A stretch of DNA of 64,000 bases from Xanthomonas hortorum pv. pelargonii (GTDB lineage: Bacteria; Pseudomonadota; Gammaproteobacteria; Xanthomonadales; Xanthomonadaceae), in NCBI RefSeq assembly GCF_024499015.1, contig NZ_CP098604.1, positions 3,410,001-3,474,000 on the forward strand, in the 5' to 3' direction. The position numbers and the translations under genes are program-made. Every line of letters begins with the position of its first letter. Within the stretch, counting starts at the first letter, position 1. Of the stretch, positions 26,407 through 35,053 are shown piece by piece. The notes under the pieces were generated by a model. The model was given only the letters and a program-made list of their open reading frames with translations, searched no databases and was not told where the DNA came from.

Positions 26407-27894
26407 ATGAGCAGTGCGCGCGCCAGCATTTCGTATGCGTTCGCCAAGCGCCACGGCGTGGTGCTGCTCGGCAGCGACACTGTTGCGCAGATCGGCCTGC
26501 GCGAAGGCGGCGATGTGCAGGCCCTGATCGAGCTGCGGCGTGCGCTCGGTGTGCCATTGCAGGTACGCACCTTGGCGCCGTCGGTCTTCGACCGGCATGT
26601 GTCGGAGATCTACGCCGATGCTGGCATGGAGCAGGGCGTGCAGGTGGAGGCGCTGGATCTGCACGGCAGCCTGGATTCGTTGATCGACGATATCCCCACC
26701 GCCGATCTGCTCGACAGCCAGGACGATGCGCCGATCATCCGCCTGATCAACGGCATCATCGCCGAGGCTGCACGCCTGGGCGCCTCGGACGTGCATCTGG
26801 AATCCTACGAATCGCGCTTGCGCGTGCGGCTGCGCGTGGATGGCGTGATGCGCGAAGCGGCGACCTTGCCCGGACGCATCGCCCCGCTGCTGGTGTCGCG
26901 CGTCAAGGTGATGGCACGCCTGGATATCGCCGAAAAACGCATTCCGCAAGATGGCCGCGTGTCGTTGGTGATGGGCGCCAAAGCGTTGGATGTACGTGTC
27001 TCCACGCTGCCTACGCGCAGCAGCGAGCGCGTGGTGCTACGAATCCTGGACAAGGAGCAGGGCACGCTGTCGTTGGCGCAGTTGGGCATGCCGCCGGCGG
27101 TGATGCACACCGTGCAGCGCGCCTTGCAGGTGCCCAACGGCATCGTGCTGGTCACCGGCCCGACCGGTTCGGGCAAGACCACCACGTTGTATGCGGCGCT
27201 GAGCTTGCTCAACGATGGCTCGCGCAACATCCTCACGGTGGAGGACCCGGTGGAATACGCCATCGACGGTGTCGGCCAGACCCAGGTCAACGCACGTGTC
27301 GGCATGACGTTCGCGGCCGGCTTGCGCGCGATCCTGCGGCAGGATCCGGACGTGGTGATGATCGGCGAGATCCGCGACACCGAGACCGCGCAGATTGCGG
27401 TGCAGGCCAGCTTGACCGGCCACCTGGTGCTGTCCACCGTGCACACCAACGATGCGGTGGGCGCGGTCACGCGCCTGCGCGATATGGGCATCGAACCGTT
27501 CCTGCTCGCATCGAGCCTGCGGTTGATTCTGGCGCAGCGGTTGGTACGGCGCCTGTGCACGCAGTGCCGCGCACCGCGCCCGCTGGATGCCAGTACGCGC
27601 CAGATGTTGGATGCCACGGACGCGGCAACGACCTACACCGCAGTGGGTTGCCCGGTCTGCCATCACAGCGGTTATGCCGGGCGCGTGGGCATTTACGAAG
27701 CCATCGCGGTGGACGATGCAATGCGGCGCCTGATCGGCGACAACGCCGACGAAGATGCCCTGGCCGCGGTGGCCTTCGCACGCGCACCGCGCCTGGGCGA
27801 TGCCGCGCGCGCTGCGGTGCTGCAAGGTCTCACCACGCTGGAAGAAGCGCTGCGCGTCACCCGCCAGCAGGACGATGCGCATGCCACGGTTTGA
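26407..27894 (+). CDS. xcsE: Type II secretion cytoplasmic ATPase E
   Basis: A 495-residue ATPase powering pseudopilus assembly. The Walker A motif GPTGSGKTTT is at about residues 251-260, the Asp box is VEDPVEY, Walker B is VVMIGEIRDTETA and the His box is TGHLVLSTVHTNDAVGAVTRL. The tetracysteine zinc site is present as CTQC and CPVC separated by about 28 residues. The N-terminal domain is short and atypical. The start at 26407, four bases after xcsD, is supported by context; earlier in-frame starts lie inside xcsD. Confidence 0.94.
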   Translation: MSSARASISYAFAKRHGVVLLGSDTVAQIGLREGGDVQALIELRRALGVPLQVRTLAPSVFDRHVSEIYADAGMEQGVQVEALDLHGSLDSLIDDIPTADLLDSQDDAPIIRLINGIIAEAARLGASDVHLESYESRLRVRLRVDGVMREAATLPGRIAPLLVSRVKVMARLDIAEKRIPQDGRVSLVMGAKALDVRVSTLPTRSSERVVLRILDKEQGTLSLAQLGMPPAVMHTVQRALQVPNGIVLVTGPTGSGKTTTLYAALSLLNDGSRNILTVEDPVEYAIDGVGQTQVNARVGMTFAAGLRAILRQDPDVVMIGEIRDTETAQIAVQASLTGHLVLSTVHTNDAVGAVTRLRDMGIEPFLLASSLRLILAQRLVRRLCTQCRAPRPLDASTRQMLDATDAATTYTAVGCPVCHHSGYAGRVGIYEAIAVDDAMRRLIGDNADEDALAAVAFARAPRLGDAARAAVLQGLTTLEEALRVTRQQDDAHATV

Positions 27895-29077
27895 TTACAC
27901 CGTGCTCGATCTGCACGGGCACAGCCGCCAGGGCGTGATCACTGCCGACAACGCGCACAGTGCGCGTGCGCAACTGGAACAGCGGCAGTGGGTACCGGTG
28001 CGCGTGGAGGCGGCGGTAGCGACCAGCAGCGTGCGCCCGGCGCGTTTCAGCGGCAAGGATCTGGTGTTGTTCACCCGCCAGCTCGCCACACTGGTGGAGA
28101 CCGCGCCGCTGGAAGAAGCGCTGCGCACCATCGGCACGCAGTCCGAACGCCGCGGCGTGCGCCGGGTGACCAGCCAGACGCATGGGTTGGTGGTCGAAGG
28201 CTTCCGTCTGTCCGATGCGATGACACGCCAGGGCAATGCGTTTCCGCCGCTGTATCGCGCGATGGTGGCCGCGGGCGAAAGCGCCGGTGCGTTGCCGCAG
28301 GTGCTGGAGCGGTTGGCGGATCTGTTGGAGCGGCAGGCGCAGGTGCGCAGCAAGTTGCAGTCTGCACTGGTCTACCCGGCCGCGCTGGCGTTGACCGCGG
28401 GTGCGGTGGTGATCGTGCTGATGACCTTCGTGGTGCCCAAGGTGGTGGACCAGTTCGATTCGATGGGGCGTGCGTTGCCGTTGCTGACGCGCATGGTGAT
28501 TGGCGTGTCGAACTTTCTGTTGCATGCAGGCATTCCGTTGCTGATTGCGTTGGTCATTGCGGTGATCGCGGCGCTGCGGTTGCTCAAGCGCCCGGAGCTG
28601 CGCCTGGCGGCCGACCGCGCGCTGCTGCGTGCGCCCTTGCTCGGCAGGTTGATCCGCGATCTGCACGCCGCACGCATGGCGCGCACCCTGGCGATCATGG
28701 TCAACAGCGGGCTGCCGTTGATGGAAGGCTTGATGATCGCTGCGCGCACCGTCGACAACCGCGCGTTGCGGCTGGCCACCGACAACATGGTCACCGCGAT
28801 CCGCGAGGGCGGCAGCCTGGCAGCGGCGATGAAGCGGGCGGGCGTGTTTCCACCGACGCTGTTGTACATGGCCTCCAGCGGCGAAAACAGCGGGCGCCTG
28901 GCGCCGATGCTGGAACGTGCCGCCGATTATCTGGAGCGCGAATTCGAGTCGTTCACCACCGCGGCGATGAGCTTGCTGGAGCCGGCCATCATCGTGCTGC
29001 TGGGCGGCGTGGTGGCGGTGATCGTGCTGTCGATCCTGCTGCCCATCCTGCAATTCAACACCCTCGCGCTTGGTTGA
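27881..29077 (+). CDS. xcsF: Type II secretion inner-membrane platform protein F
   Basis: A 398-residue polytopic protein with the GspF/PilC fold: two cytoplasmic helical domains (LVLFTRQLATLVETAPLEEAL near 50-75 and AARMARTLAIMVNSGLPLMEGL near 260-285) and three transmembrane segments (near 170-190, 205-235 and 365-392). It anchors the ATPase and pseudopilus base. It overlaps xcsE by 14 bases, indicating translational coupling, and is followed by a 28-base gap before xcsG. Confidence 0.92.
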   Translation: MPRFDYTVLDLHGHSRQGVITADNAHSARAQLEQRQWVPVRVEAAVATSSVRPARFSGKDLVLFTRQLATLVETAPLEEALRTIGTQSERRGVRRVTSQTHGLVVEGFRLSDAMTRQGNAFPPLYRAMVAAGESAGALPQVLERLADLLERQAQVRSKLQSALVYPAALALTAGAVVIVLMTFVVPKVVDQFDSMGRALPLLTRMVIGVSNFLLHAGIPLLIALVIAVIAALRLLKRPELRLAADRALLRAPLLGRLIRDLHAARMARTLAIMVNSGLPLMEGLMIAARTVDNRALRLATDNMVTAIREGGSLAAAMKRAGVFPPTLLYMASSGENSGRLAPMLERAADYLEREFESFTTAAMSLLEPAIIVLLGGVVAVIVLSILLPILQFNTLALG

Positions 29078-29105
29078 GCGCAGCCGCTTATCCTTGGAGA
29101 TCCTC

Positions 29106-29570
29106 ATGCAGTCCATCCATCCTCGCGTACGCATCGGCTCGCTCACATCGTGCAGGCGCATGCGCGGCTTCACCCTGGTCGAGTTGATGGTGGTGATCGT
29201 CATCATCGGCCTGCTCGCCACGGTGGTGATGATCAACGTGATGCCCAGCCAGGACCGCGCGATGGTCGAAAAAGCGCGTGCCGACGTGGCGGTGCTGGAG
29301 CAGGCGCTGGAAACCTATCGCCTGGACAACCTCGGCTACCCGAGCACCGAACAAGGTTTGCAGGCACTGCTCAACGCGCCGAGCGGATTGACCCGGCCGG
29401 AGCGCTATCGCCAGGGTGGCTACATCCGCCGCCTGCCGGAGGATCCGTGGGGGCATGCGTATCAGTACCGTCGCCCGGGCCGCAGCGGCGGCTTCGATGT
29501 GTATTCGTTCGGCGCCGATGGCGTGGAAGGCGGCGACGCCCATAATGCCGATATCGGCAACTGGCGCTGA
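29106..29570 (+). CDS. xcsG: Major pseudopilin G
   Basis: A 154-residue major pseudopilin. The class III prepilin motif is RMRGFTLVELMVVIVIIGLL, with cleavage between Gly and Phe and the conserved Glu at +5. The globular domain has the GspG signatures DNLGYPSTEQGLQALL, EDPWGHAYQYRRPG and DVYSFGADGVEGG (calcium-site loop). The leader before the cleavage site is long (about 20 residues); the ATG at 29106 is well placed. No prepilin peptidase gene lies in the window, so processing must use a peptidase encoded elsewhere, such as the type IV pilus or Xps enzyme. Confidence 0.94.
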   Translation: MQSIHPRVRIGSLTSCRRMRGFTLVELMVVIVIIGLLATVVMINVMPSQDRAMVEKARADVAVLEQALETYRLDNLGYPSTEQGLQALLNAPSGLTRPERYRQGGYIRRLPEDPWGHAYQYRRPGRSGGFDVYSFGADGVEGGDAHNADIGNWR

Positions 29571-29579
29571 GTTGCCGAA

Positions 29580-30080
29580 ATGTCTGGGCAACCGACCATC
29601 GTTAAGCACGTGCCCGCACGCGCGCCGCGCGCGGGCATGCGTGGCTTCACCTTGCTCGAACTGCTCGCGGTGCTGGTGATCACCGCACTCGCCAGCACCT
29701 TGGTGGTGATGACCTTGCCCGATACACGGCGCGATCTGCACGACCAGGCCGACGCGTTGGCCAGCGCCCTGCTGCACGCACGCGACGAGGCGATCCTGAG
29801 CCTGCGCATGGTCGAGGTGACTGTCGATGCGGGTGGATATGCATTCCGACGTCAGGTGCAGCAGCGTTGGGTGCCACTGGATGAAAAACCTTTCGTTGCC
29901 ATGCGTTGGCCGGATGGCGTGCAGACCGCATTGCCGGTTGGCGGCACCCAAGTGAGCGTGCGTTTCGATCCTACCGGTGCGGCCACGCCGCAACGCATCG
30001 CGCTGGCTGACGGTCAACAGCAGGTGCAGGTCCTGGTGGATGCAGCCGGCGTGGTGCGGGTCGATGCGCCACAACGCTAA
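29580..30080 (+). CDS. xcsH: Minor pseudopilin H
   Basis: A 166-residue GspH homologue. The prepilin motif is GMRGFTLLELLAVLVITALA, with Glu at +5, after a Pro/Arg-rich leader of about 21 residues. The rest fits the GspH beta-sandwich (LHDQADALASALLHARDEAILS). It starts 9 bases after xcsG and its end overlaps xcsI by 17 bases. Confidence 0.88.
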   Translation: MSGQPTIVKHVPARAPRAGMRGFTLLELLAVLVITALASTLVVMTLPDTRRDLHDQADALASALLHARDEAILSLRMVEVTVDAGGYAFRRQVQQRWVPLDEKPFVAMRWPDGVQTALPVGGTQVSVRFDPTGAATPQRIALADGQQQVQVLVDAAGVVRVDAPQR

Positions 30081-30444
30081 TCGCCATGACAGCGCTGGAT
30101 TTTCGCTGCTCGAACTGATGGTCGCGCTGGCGATCTTCGGTATGGCCGTGGTTGGCTTGCTGAATTTGTCCGGCGAAAGCACGCGCACTGCGGTGGTGCT
30201 GGAAGAGCGTGCGTTGGCTGCGGTGGTTGCAGAGAATCAGGCAATCGAAGCGATGCTCGCGCCCACCCCTGCAGCACTGGCACCGGCGAATGGGCAAGAG
30301 GCACTGGGCGGACGCACATGGGACTGGCAGCGAAAGTCGATGCCGGCCGGCGGCGCAGGCATTGTGCGGATCGAGGTGCAGGTGCGGGCCGCAGCGCAGG
30401 CGCAGGAAATCGCCAGTCTCAGCGTCTTGCGGAGCGCCGAATGA
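30064..30444 (+). CDS. xcsI: Minor pseudopilin I
   Basis: A 126-residue minor pseudopilin of the tip complex with J and K. The prepilin motif DSAGFSLLELMVALAIFGMA has Glu at +5. The body (AAVVAENQAIEAMLAP, then RTWDWQRKSMPAGG) matches GspI, whose conserved WxW-like segment is seen here as WDWQRK. The ATG at 30064 lies inside the end of xcsH; an upstream in-frame start would give a leader with no prepilin features. Confidence 0.88.
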   Translation: MRHNANRHDSAGFSLLELMVALAIFGMAVVGLLNLSGESTRTAVVLEERALAAVVAENQAIEAMLAPTPAALAPANGQEALGGRTWDWQRKSMPAGGAGIVRIEVQVRAAAQAQEIASLSVLRSAE

Positions 30445-31064
30445 TCCGCGCACGTCGTGCCGCAGTGTGTACCCGTGACAGTGCCGGCTTCACCTTGATC
30501 GAGTTGCTGGTTGCACTGGCGGTGTTCGCACTGGTGGCAGTCGCGGCAGTGGTGGTGATGCGGCAGAGCATCGATCAGCGCGATGCGGTACGTGCGCGCC
30601 TGCAGCAGATTCGTGAGTTTCAACTTGCGCATGGTCTGCTGCGCAGCGATCTGCAGCAGGCCGCTGTGCGGCGCACGCGCAACAGCGAGGGCGGCGCAGC
30701 ACGTGAAGCGTTCATCGCAAGCCAGCCGGGTGTGTCTGGGCCCTTGTTCGGGTTTGTGCGGCGCGGCTGGAGCAATCCGGATCAGGCGCCGCGTGCGTCG
30801 TTGCAATACGTGGAGTACCGCGTGGTCGATGGACGCCTGGAGCGCAGTGCACGCCCCGCGCTCGATGGTGCAGTTGCCGGCACGCCGCAGGTGGTGCTGC
30901 GTGGCGTGCGCTCGGCGGTGGTGGGGTTTCACTATCGCGCGCAATGGAGCGATGGCTGGAGCGGCGGGCTCGAGGCACTGCCGGATGCGATCTCGCTGGA
31001 GCTGGACCTGGAGCAATGGGGCCGCGTGCGTCAGCTGTTCGTGCTGCCGGAGGGACGCGGATGA
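30441..31064 (+). CDS. xcsJ: Minor pseudopilin J
   Basis: A 207-residue minor pseudopilin. The prepilin motif DSAGFTLIELLVALAVFALV has Glu at +5. The globular part has GspJ features (FQLAHGLLRSDLQQAAVRR, LQYVEYRVVDGRLERS, DAISLELDLEQWG). It overlaps xcsI and xcsK by 4 bases each, so the I-J-K tip-complex genes are tightly coupled. Confidence 0.9.
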   Translation: MIRARRAAVCTRDSAGFTLIELLVALAVFALVAVAAVVVMRQSIDQRDAVRARLQQIREFQLAHGLLRSDLQQAAVRRTRNSEGGAAREAFIASQPGVSGPLFGFVRRGWSNPDQAPRASLQYVEYRVVDGRLERSARPALDGAVAGTPQVVLRGVRSAVVGFHYRAQWSDGWSGGLEALPDAISLELDLEQWGRVRQLFVLPEGRG

Positions 31065-32053
31065 AGGCCTTGAACGCAGGTACGCAGCAACGCGGCGTGG
31101 CACTGCTGACGGTGTTGTTGCTGGTCGCAGTGATGACGCTGCTGATGGTGGCGGTGCTGGACGATCTGCGCTTCGGTCTGCGTCGTAGCGGCAATGGCGA
31201 GGCGATGACGCAGGCGCAGTGGTACGCGCTGGGCACCGAAACCATTGCGCGGCAACGTCTGCAGGCATTGGCCAGGCGCGACCCGATGCGCACAACGCTG
31301 GAGGGCGGCTGGAACGATCAACCGATCACCTTCCCGCTGGACGACGGCGCGGTGAGCGTGCGTCTGCGCGATCGCGGCGGCTGTTTCAATCTCAACAGTG
31401 TGGTCGCCGGTGCTCCCGAGCAATGGCAACGCAACGACGACGGTACACGCCAATACATCGCGTTGCTGCAGGTGCTCGGCATCGCGCCGCAACAGGCGCA
31501 GGCCTTGAGCGATGCGCTGGTGGACTGGATCGACAGCGACAGCCAGCCCGGTGCGCAGGGCGCCGAAGACGATCGCTACCTGCAATCGGCAGTGCCGTTG
31601 CGCACCGGGGCGACCTTGCTGGCCGGCGTCAGCGAACTGCGCGCCATCGCCGGCTATACGCCGCAGGTGATCGCGCAATTGCGGCCGTATCTGTGTGCAT
31701 TGCCGGAGGGGCGCTTGTCGCCGATCAATATCAATACGCTCAGCCTGGAAGATGCGCCGGTGTTGGTGGCGCTCACCGAAGGCGCGTTGGAGCTGCCAGC
31801 TGCGCGACGCGTCATTGCCGCGCGGCCGGCCGGAGGATGGCGCGACGCCAAGACGTTCCTGAGCCAGTCTGCGCTGATACAGGCCGAGCCTTCCAACGCC
31901 GTATTGGAACAATTCGCACTACGCACCAGCTATTTCTCCCTCTACAGCCAGGTCGACCATGCCGGCGCGCAGGTCATGCTGGATGCCTTGTTGCAGCAAG
32001 ATCCTGCGGGGCGTGTGCGGCTGGTGGCACGCCAATGGAGTTCCGACGAATGA
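31061..32053 (+). CDS. xcsK: Minor pseudopilin K (tip protein)
   Basis: A 330-residue GspK homologue, the large tip pseudopilin. Its prepilin segment RGVALLTVLLLVAVMTLLMV lacks the Glu at +5, as is normal for GspK. The body contains the inserted helical region with ININTLSLEDAPVLVALTEG and GGCFNLNSVV, typical of the family. It overlaps xcsJ and xcsL by 4 bases each. Confidence 0.9.
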   Translation: MKALNAGTQQRGVALLTVLLLVAVMTLLMVAVLDDLRFGLRRSGNGEAMTQAQWYALGTETIARQRLQALARRDPMRTTLEGGWNDQPITFPLDDGAVSVRLRDRGGCFNLNSVVAGAPEQWQRNDDGTRQYIALLQVLGIAPQQAQALSDALVDWIDSDSQPGAQGAEDDRYLQSAVPLRTGATLLAGVSELRAIAGYTPQVIAQLRPYLCALPEGRLSPININTLSLEDAPVLVALTEGALELPAARRVIAARPAGGWRDAKTFLSQSALIQAEPSNAVLEQFALRTSYFSLYSQVDHAGAQVMLDALLQQDPAGRVRLVARQWSSDE

Positions 32054-33138
32054 GTACCACCTTGCTGTTGCTGACCACCGATGCCACTGCGCAAGCCATT
32101 GCCGTGCGCGTCGATGCGCACGGCCAGGTGCTGTCGCAACGCGCAGCCAGCGCGCCGTTTGAAGCGTCTACACGCTGCGTGCTGGTGGTGCCGGGCGTGG
32201 ACGTGCAGTTGCGCTGGCTGACATTGCCGGGCCGCAGCACCGCGCAATCGATAGCCGCCGCACGCCTGCAACTGGTCGAGCATCTGGCCGTGGAGACGCA
32301 GACCTTGCATGTGGTGATCGCCGAGAGTGCCGAAGCCGATGGCACGCGCCTGGTGGCTGCGGTGGAGAGCGCGGTGATGCAGCAGTGGTTGGCGCGCGCA
32401 GCGCAGCTAGGCGTCACCCCCGATGCCGTAGTGCCCGATTGCCTGCTGCTGGAGCCCGGTGCCGACGGTGCGGCGGCAGTGATGGACTGGGATGGCCGTT
32501 GGCTGATCCGTGCCGCAGGCCTGGCCTGCAGCCTGGAGCCCGAGGTTGCACGCATGCTGCTGGGCGAGCGCGCACCGGTACAGCCGCCAACGACCGATCC
32601 TGCGCTTGCGATTGCCTGCTTTGCGCGATGCGCCACACGCACACCGATCAATCTGCGTCAGCACGCATTCGCTGCAAAGCCGGACACTGCGCAGATGGTC
32701 ACGCCGCGTCGTCTTGCGGCATTGGCCGCGCTGGTGTTGCTGTCGCCACTACTTCTGTTGCTGGCGCAGACACTACGCTACGAGATCGGTGCGCGCATGC
32801 TGCAGTCGCGCGCCGCCGCGCAGTTGGGCGTGCACGACGCAGCGGCGGTGCCTGCAGCGCTGCAGGCACGTCGGCATGCGGGTGCGGCGGTCGATACCCT
32901 GGCGGTGCAGCTCGGCACCTTGTTCGCCGCAGTCGATGCCATTCCCGCTGCCGAACTGGATCAGCTTGACTATCAATCCGCACAGCCGTTGCGGGCCACA
33001 CTGCTGCATACCGATGCCGCCAGCGTGCAGCAACTTTCCGCGCGGCTGGCAGAGGCAGGATGGAAAGTGCAACCAGGCACCAGCCAGAGCGAGGACGATC
33101 GTCTGCGCACGCCATTCGTGCTGGAGCCAGTGCAATGA
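32050..33138 (+). CDS. xcsL: Type II secretion inner-membrane platform protein L
   Basis: A 362-residue GspL homologue. The N-terminal cytoplasmic actin-like domain (about 1-210; LRWLTLPGRSTAQSIAAARLQLVEHLA split over residues 55-82) binds the ATPase E. A single transmembrane segment (about 221-243, LAALAALVLLSPLLLLLA) leads to a periplasmic ferredoxin-like domain that pairs with M. It overlaps both xcsK and xcsM by 4 bases. Confidence 0.87.
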   Translation: MSTTLLLLTTDATAQAIAVRVDAHGQVLSQRAASAPFEASTRCVLVVPGVDVQLRWLTLPGRSTAQSIAAARLQLVEHLAVETQTLHVVIAESAEADGTRLVAAVESAVMQQWLARAAQLGVTPDAVVPDCLLLEPGADGAAAVMDWDGRWLIRAAGLACSLEPEVARMLLGERAPVQPPTTDPALAIACFARCATRTPINLRQHAFAAKPDTAQMVTPRRLAALAALVLLSPLLLLLAQTLRYEIGARMLQSRAAAQLGVHDAAAVPAALQARRHAGAAVDTLAVQLGTLFAAVDAIPAAELDQLDYQSAQPLRATLLHTDAASVQQLSARLAEAGWKVQPGTSQSEDDRLRTPFVLEPVQ

Positions 33139-33611
33139 GTGCAGGTCTGCAACGCGGGATGCAGTGGTGGCAGACGCGTGCGCCGCGCGAGCGGGTGATG
33201 CTGGGCGTGATGTGCGCCGCAGTGGCCGCGTTCATCGGTTGGTATGCGCTTTACCTGCCACTGCGGCACTGGCGTGTACAGGCGCAGGCGCGTTACGCAG
33301 ATGCGGCGCAGCTGGTACTGGATGCATCCGCGCAGACGTCGGCAACCAAGCGTCCCACCGCAGCGGGCACAGCTGGGCTGGCCGAGATCATCGCAAGCAG
33401 TGCACGCGATGCCGGTGTCGGCATCACCTCGCAACAGCGCAGCGCTTCGGGCCGGTTGGAGGTGCAGATCGATGCGGTGAGCGCCACCACCTTGTTCGCC
33501 TGGCTGGAACGGCTGCGGCAAGCGCATGGCCTGGCACCGACGCAGCTGAGCATCGTGCGCGACCAGGGCCAACTGCGGGTACGCTGCGGATTTGCGGAGC
33601 CCGCACCGTGA
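33135..33611 (+). CDS. xcsM: Type II secretion inner-membrane platform protein M
   Basis: A 158-residue GspM homologue: a short cytoplasmic N-terminus (WWQTRAPRERVML, with the conserved aromatic-Arg-Glu-Arg pattern), one transmembrane segment (about 22-45) and a periplasmic ferredoxin-like domain. It partners XcsL. It is linked to xcsN by a TGA/GTG overlap. Confidence 0.87.
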   Translation: MSAGLQRGMQWWQTRAPRERVMLGVMCAAVAAFIGWYALYLPLRHWRVQAQARYADAAQLVLDASAQTSATKRPTAAGTAGLAEIIASSARDAGVGITSQQRSASGRLEVQIDAVSATTLFAWLERLRQAHGLAPTQLSIVRDQGQLRVRCGFAEPAP

Positions 33612-34327
33612 CGCGCACGCGTTGGATTTTGGTATTTGCACTGATGTTATTGGTCGCGTTGCTGGCATGGCTGCCACTGCGCCTGGTACTGCCACGCGAG
33701 GGGCTGCCGTTTTCGGTGCTGGACGTGGAAGGGCCGGTGTGGGCCGGCACGTTGCGGCAGGTGCAATGGCAGGGCATCGCATTCGGCGATGTCGCGGTGC
33801 GGCCGCGCGTCTGGCCGTTGTTGCGTGGCGAGCGGCAGGTGTACCTGCAGACCACGCAGCTGCAAGTGCTGCTGGTGGATGGCACGCAACACGGCATTCG
33901 CGATGCGCAGGGGCAGTTGTTGGTACGCCAGCCTGCGGGGATGACCTTGATCGATCTGGCATTGGAACTGCAGCAGGTCGATCTGCTATTCGATGCCACC
34001 CGCTGCGTGCACGCACGCGGGCGGGTCAGCCTGCAACTGCTGCCGAGTGGGGCGGGCGAGCTGACGGGTTTGCCGCCGCTGCGGTTATCCGGGCAACCGG
34101 TGTGCGTGGACGACACGGCGGTGCTGACACTGCTGCCGGACGCCGCGCTGCCTGCAGGTGTGCAGGCCAACGCGCAGCTGCAACTGTGGCGCGACGGACG
34201 CTGGCAGCTGCAGTCGCGCGTCGATCCCGGTCAGGACGCGGTGCTGGGCGTGGGCCTGCAACTGCTGGGCTTTACCGCCACGCCGGAGCGCATGTCGTTG
34301 CGCATCGATCAGGGGCAATTGCGCTGA
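33608..34327 (+). CDS. xcsN: Type II secretion protein N
   Basis: A 239-residue GspN homologue with one N-terminal transmembrane segment (about 8-27, WILVFALMLLVALLAWLPL) and a periplasmic beta-rich domain (VEGPVWAGTLRQVQWQG, PVCVDDTAVLTLLPDAALP). I place the start at a GTG (33608) that overlaps the stop of xcsM; no ATG gives a complete membrane segment. GspN is present only in some T2SSs and its exact role is unclear. It is the last gene of the cluster and is followed by a 726-base non-coding region. Confidence 0.82.
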   Translation: MTRTRWILVFALMLLVALLAWLPLRLVLPREGLPFSVLDVEGPVWAGTLRQVQWQGIAFGDVAVRPRVWPLLRGERQVYLQTTQLQVLLVDGTQHGIRDAQGQLLVRQPAGMTLIDLALELQQVDLLFDATRCVHARGRVSLQLLPSGAGELTGLPPLRLSGQPVCVDDTAVLTLLPDAALPAGVQANAQLQLWRDGRWQLQSRVDPGQDAVLGVGLQLLGFTATPERMSLRIDQGQLR

Positions 34328-34442
34328 GCGCTGCTTGGCGGGCTGCGCGCCAGGTAGGCTGTCTTCTGCACCATTAGCGTGCATGCGTGATGGCCTGTGT
34401 CTTCGTCCAGGCCGACTTGACGGCGCGCACAGCTAGCCTGCT

Positions 34443-34454
34443 GACAACGTTGTC
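34443..34454. promoter_or_regulatory. LacI-type operator candidate (NagQ box)
   Basis: A perfect 12-bp palindrome GACAACGTTGTC with the central CG typical of LacI-family sites. A related palindrome lies upstream of the second TBDR at 52132-52155, and nagQ in the same locus encodes a LacI-family regulator. A half-site TGACAACG recurs at 34646-34653. NagQ binding is inferred. Confidence 0.6.
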
Positions 34455-34604
34455 GGCGTAGCGCCGCCTGTAGTCATTGCTGCAGTCAGCTGGTTGCGTT
34501 GGTGAGACATCGACGCCGCTTTCGACACGCAGGAACGCCTGAATATCGACTGTGACGCAGCTTCCAGCGAATGCGATGCGTCTGGCACATTTCGCCTGGA
34601 ACAA

Positions 34605-34630
34605 AATTGGTCTGGTAATGGCGAATTGGT
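34605..34630 (+). promoter_or_regulatory. AATTGGT repeats, NagR (GntR) site candidates
   Basis: AATTGGT occurs at 34605-34611 and 34624-34630, and again at 34801-34807. The same word is upstream of nagR (44683-44689). In DNA this GC-rich, repeated occurrence near nag genes is suggestive, but no full palindrome is evident. Confidence 0.35.
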
Positions 34631-34759
34631 CATTGACTGGTCCTGTGACAACGATACCCGGGATGCACCCGAATGATCCTGAGCGCACCCATAAAAACCC
34701 TTGAATAAAGGATATGGCTCCAGTCACGAGTAGCGATCAAACACTTTCGACAGTGACTG

Positions 34760-34789
34760 TTGACAGAATCTTTTAAAGACCATAAGAAT
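34760..34789 (+). promoter_or_regulatory. Sigma70-like promoter candidate for the TBDR gene
   Basis: A perfect -35 TTGACA at 34760-34765 is followed 17 bases on by an AT-rich ATAAGAAT that resembles a weak -10. It lies about 265 bases upstream of the start codon, implying a long leader. Confidence 0.4.
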
Positions 34790-35053
34790 CAAATTCACTG
34801 AATTGGTATTTGCCAGTCAGGGCCGTTGATCAGCAATGGCACGCGATGTCCGTCCTGGGAGGGAGGCGGCATCGGCACCCACGGGGGGCCGTACGGGGTG
34901 CGTCTCAAACAACAGATCGCAGGCGGTTCCGGATGTCCGGGACTGGGGGCCTGTGCGCGTGTGGGTGGGTTGCCCAACGCCGGGATCTGTCATCGCTGAC
35001 CGATCGGAATGCCAGTCGCGTCGTCGTCCAGCCATTCCACCTCAGGATCTCCC

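Larger units (their letters stand above)
34328..35053 (+). other. 726-base non-coding region upstream of the first nag-locus TBDR
   Basis: There is no convincing gene here. The stretch has lower GC toward its 3' side and holds a LacI-type palindrome, three AATTGGT copies and a sigma70-like promoter (annotated separately). It looks like a long regulatory region between xcsN and the receptor gene. Confidence 0.7.
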
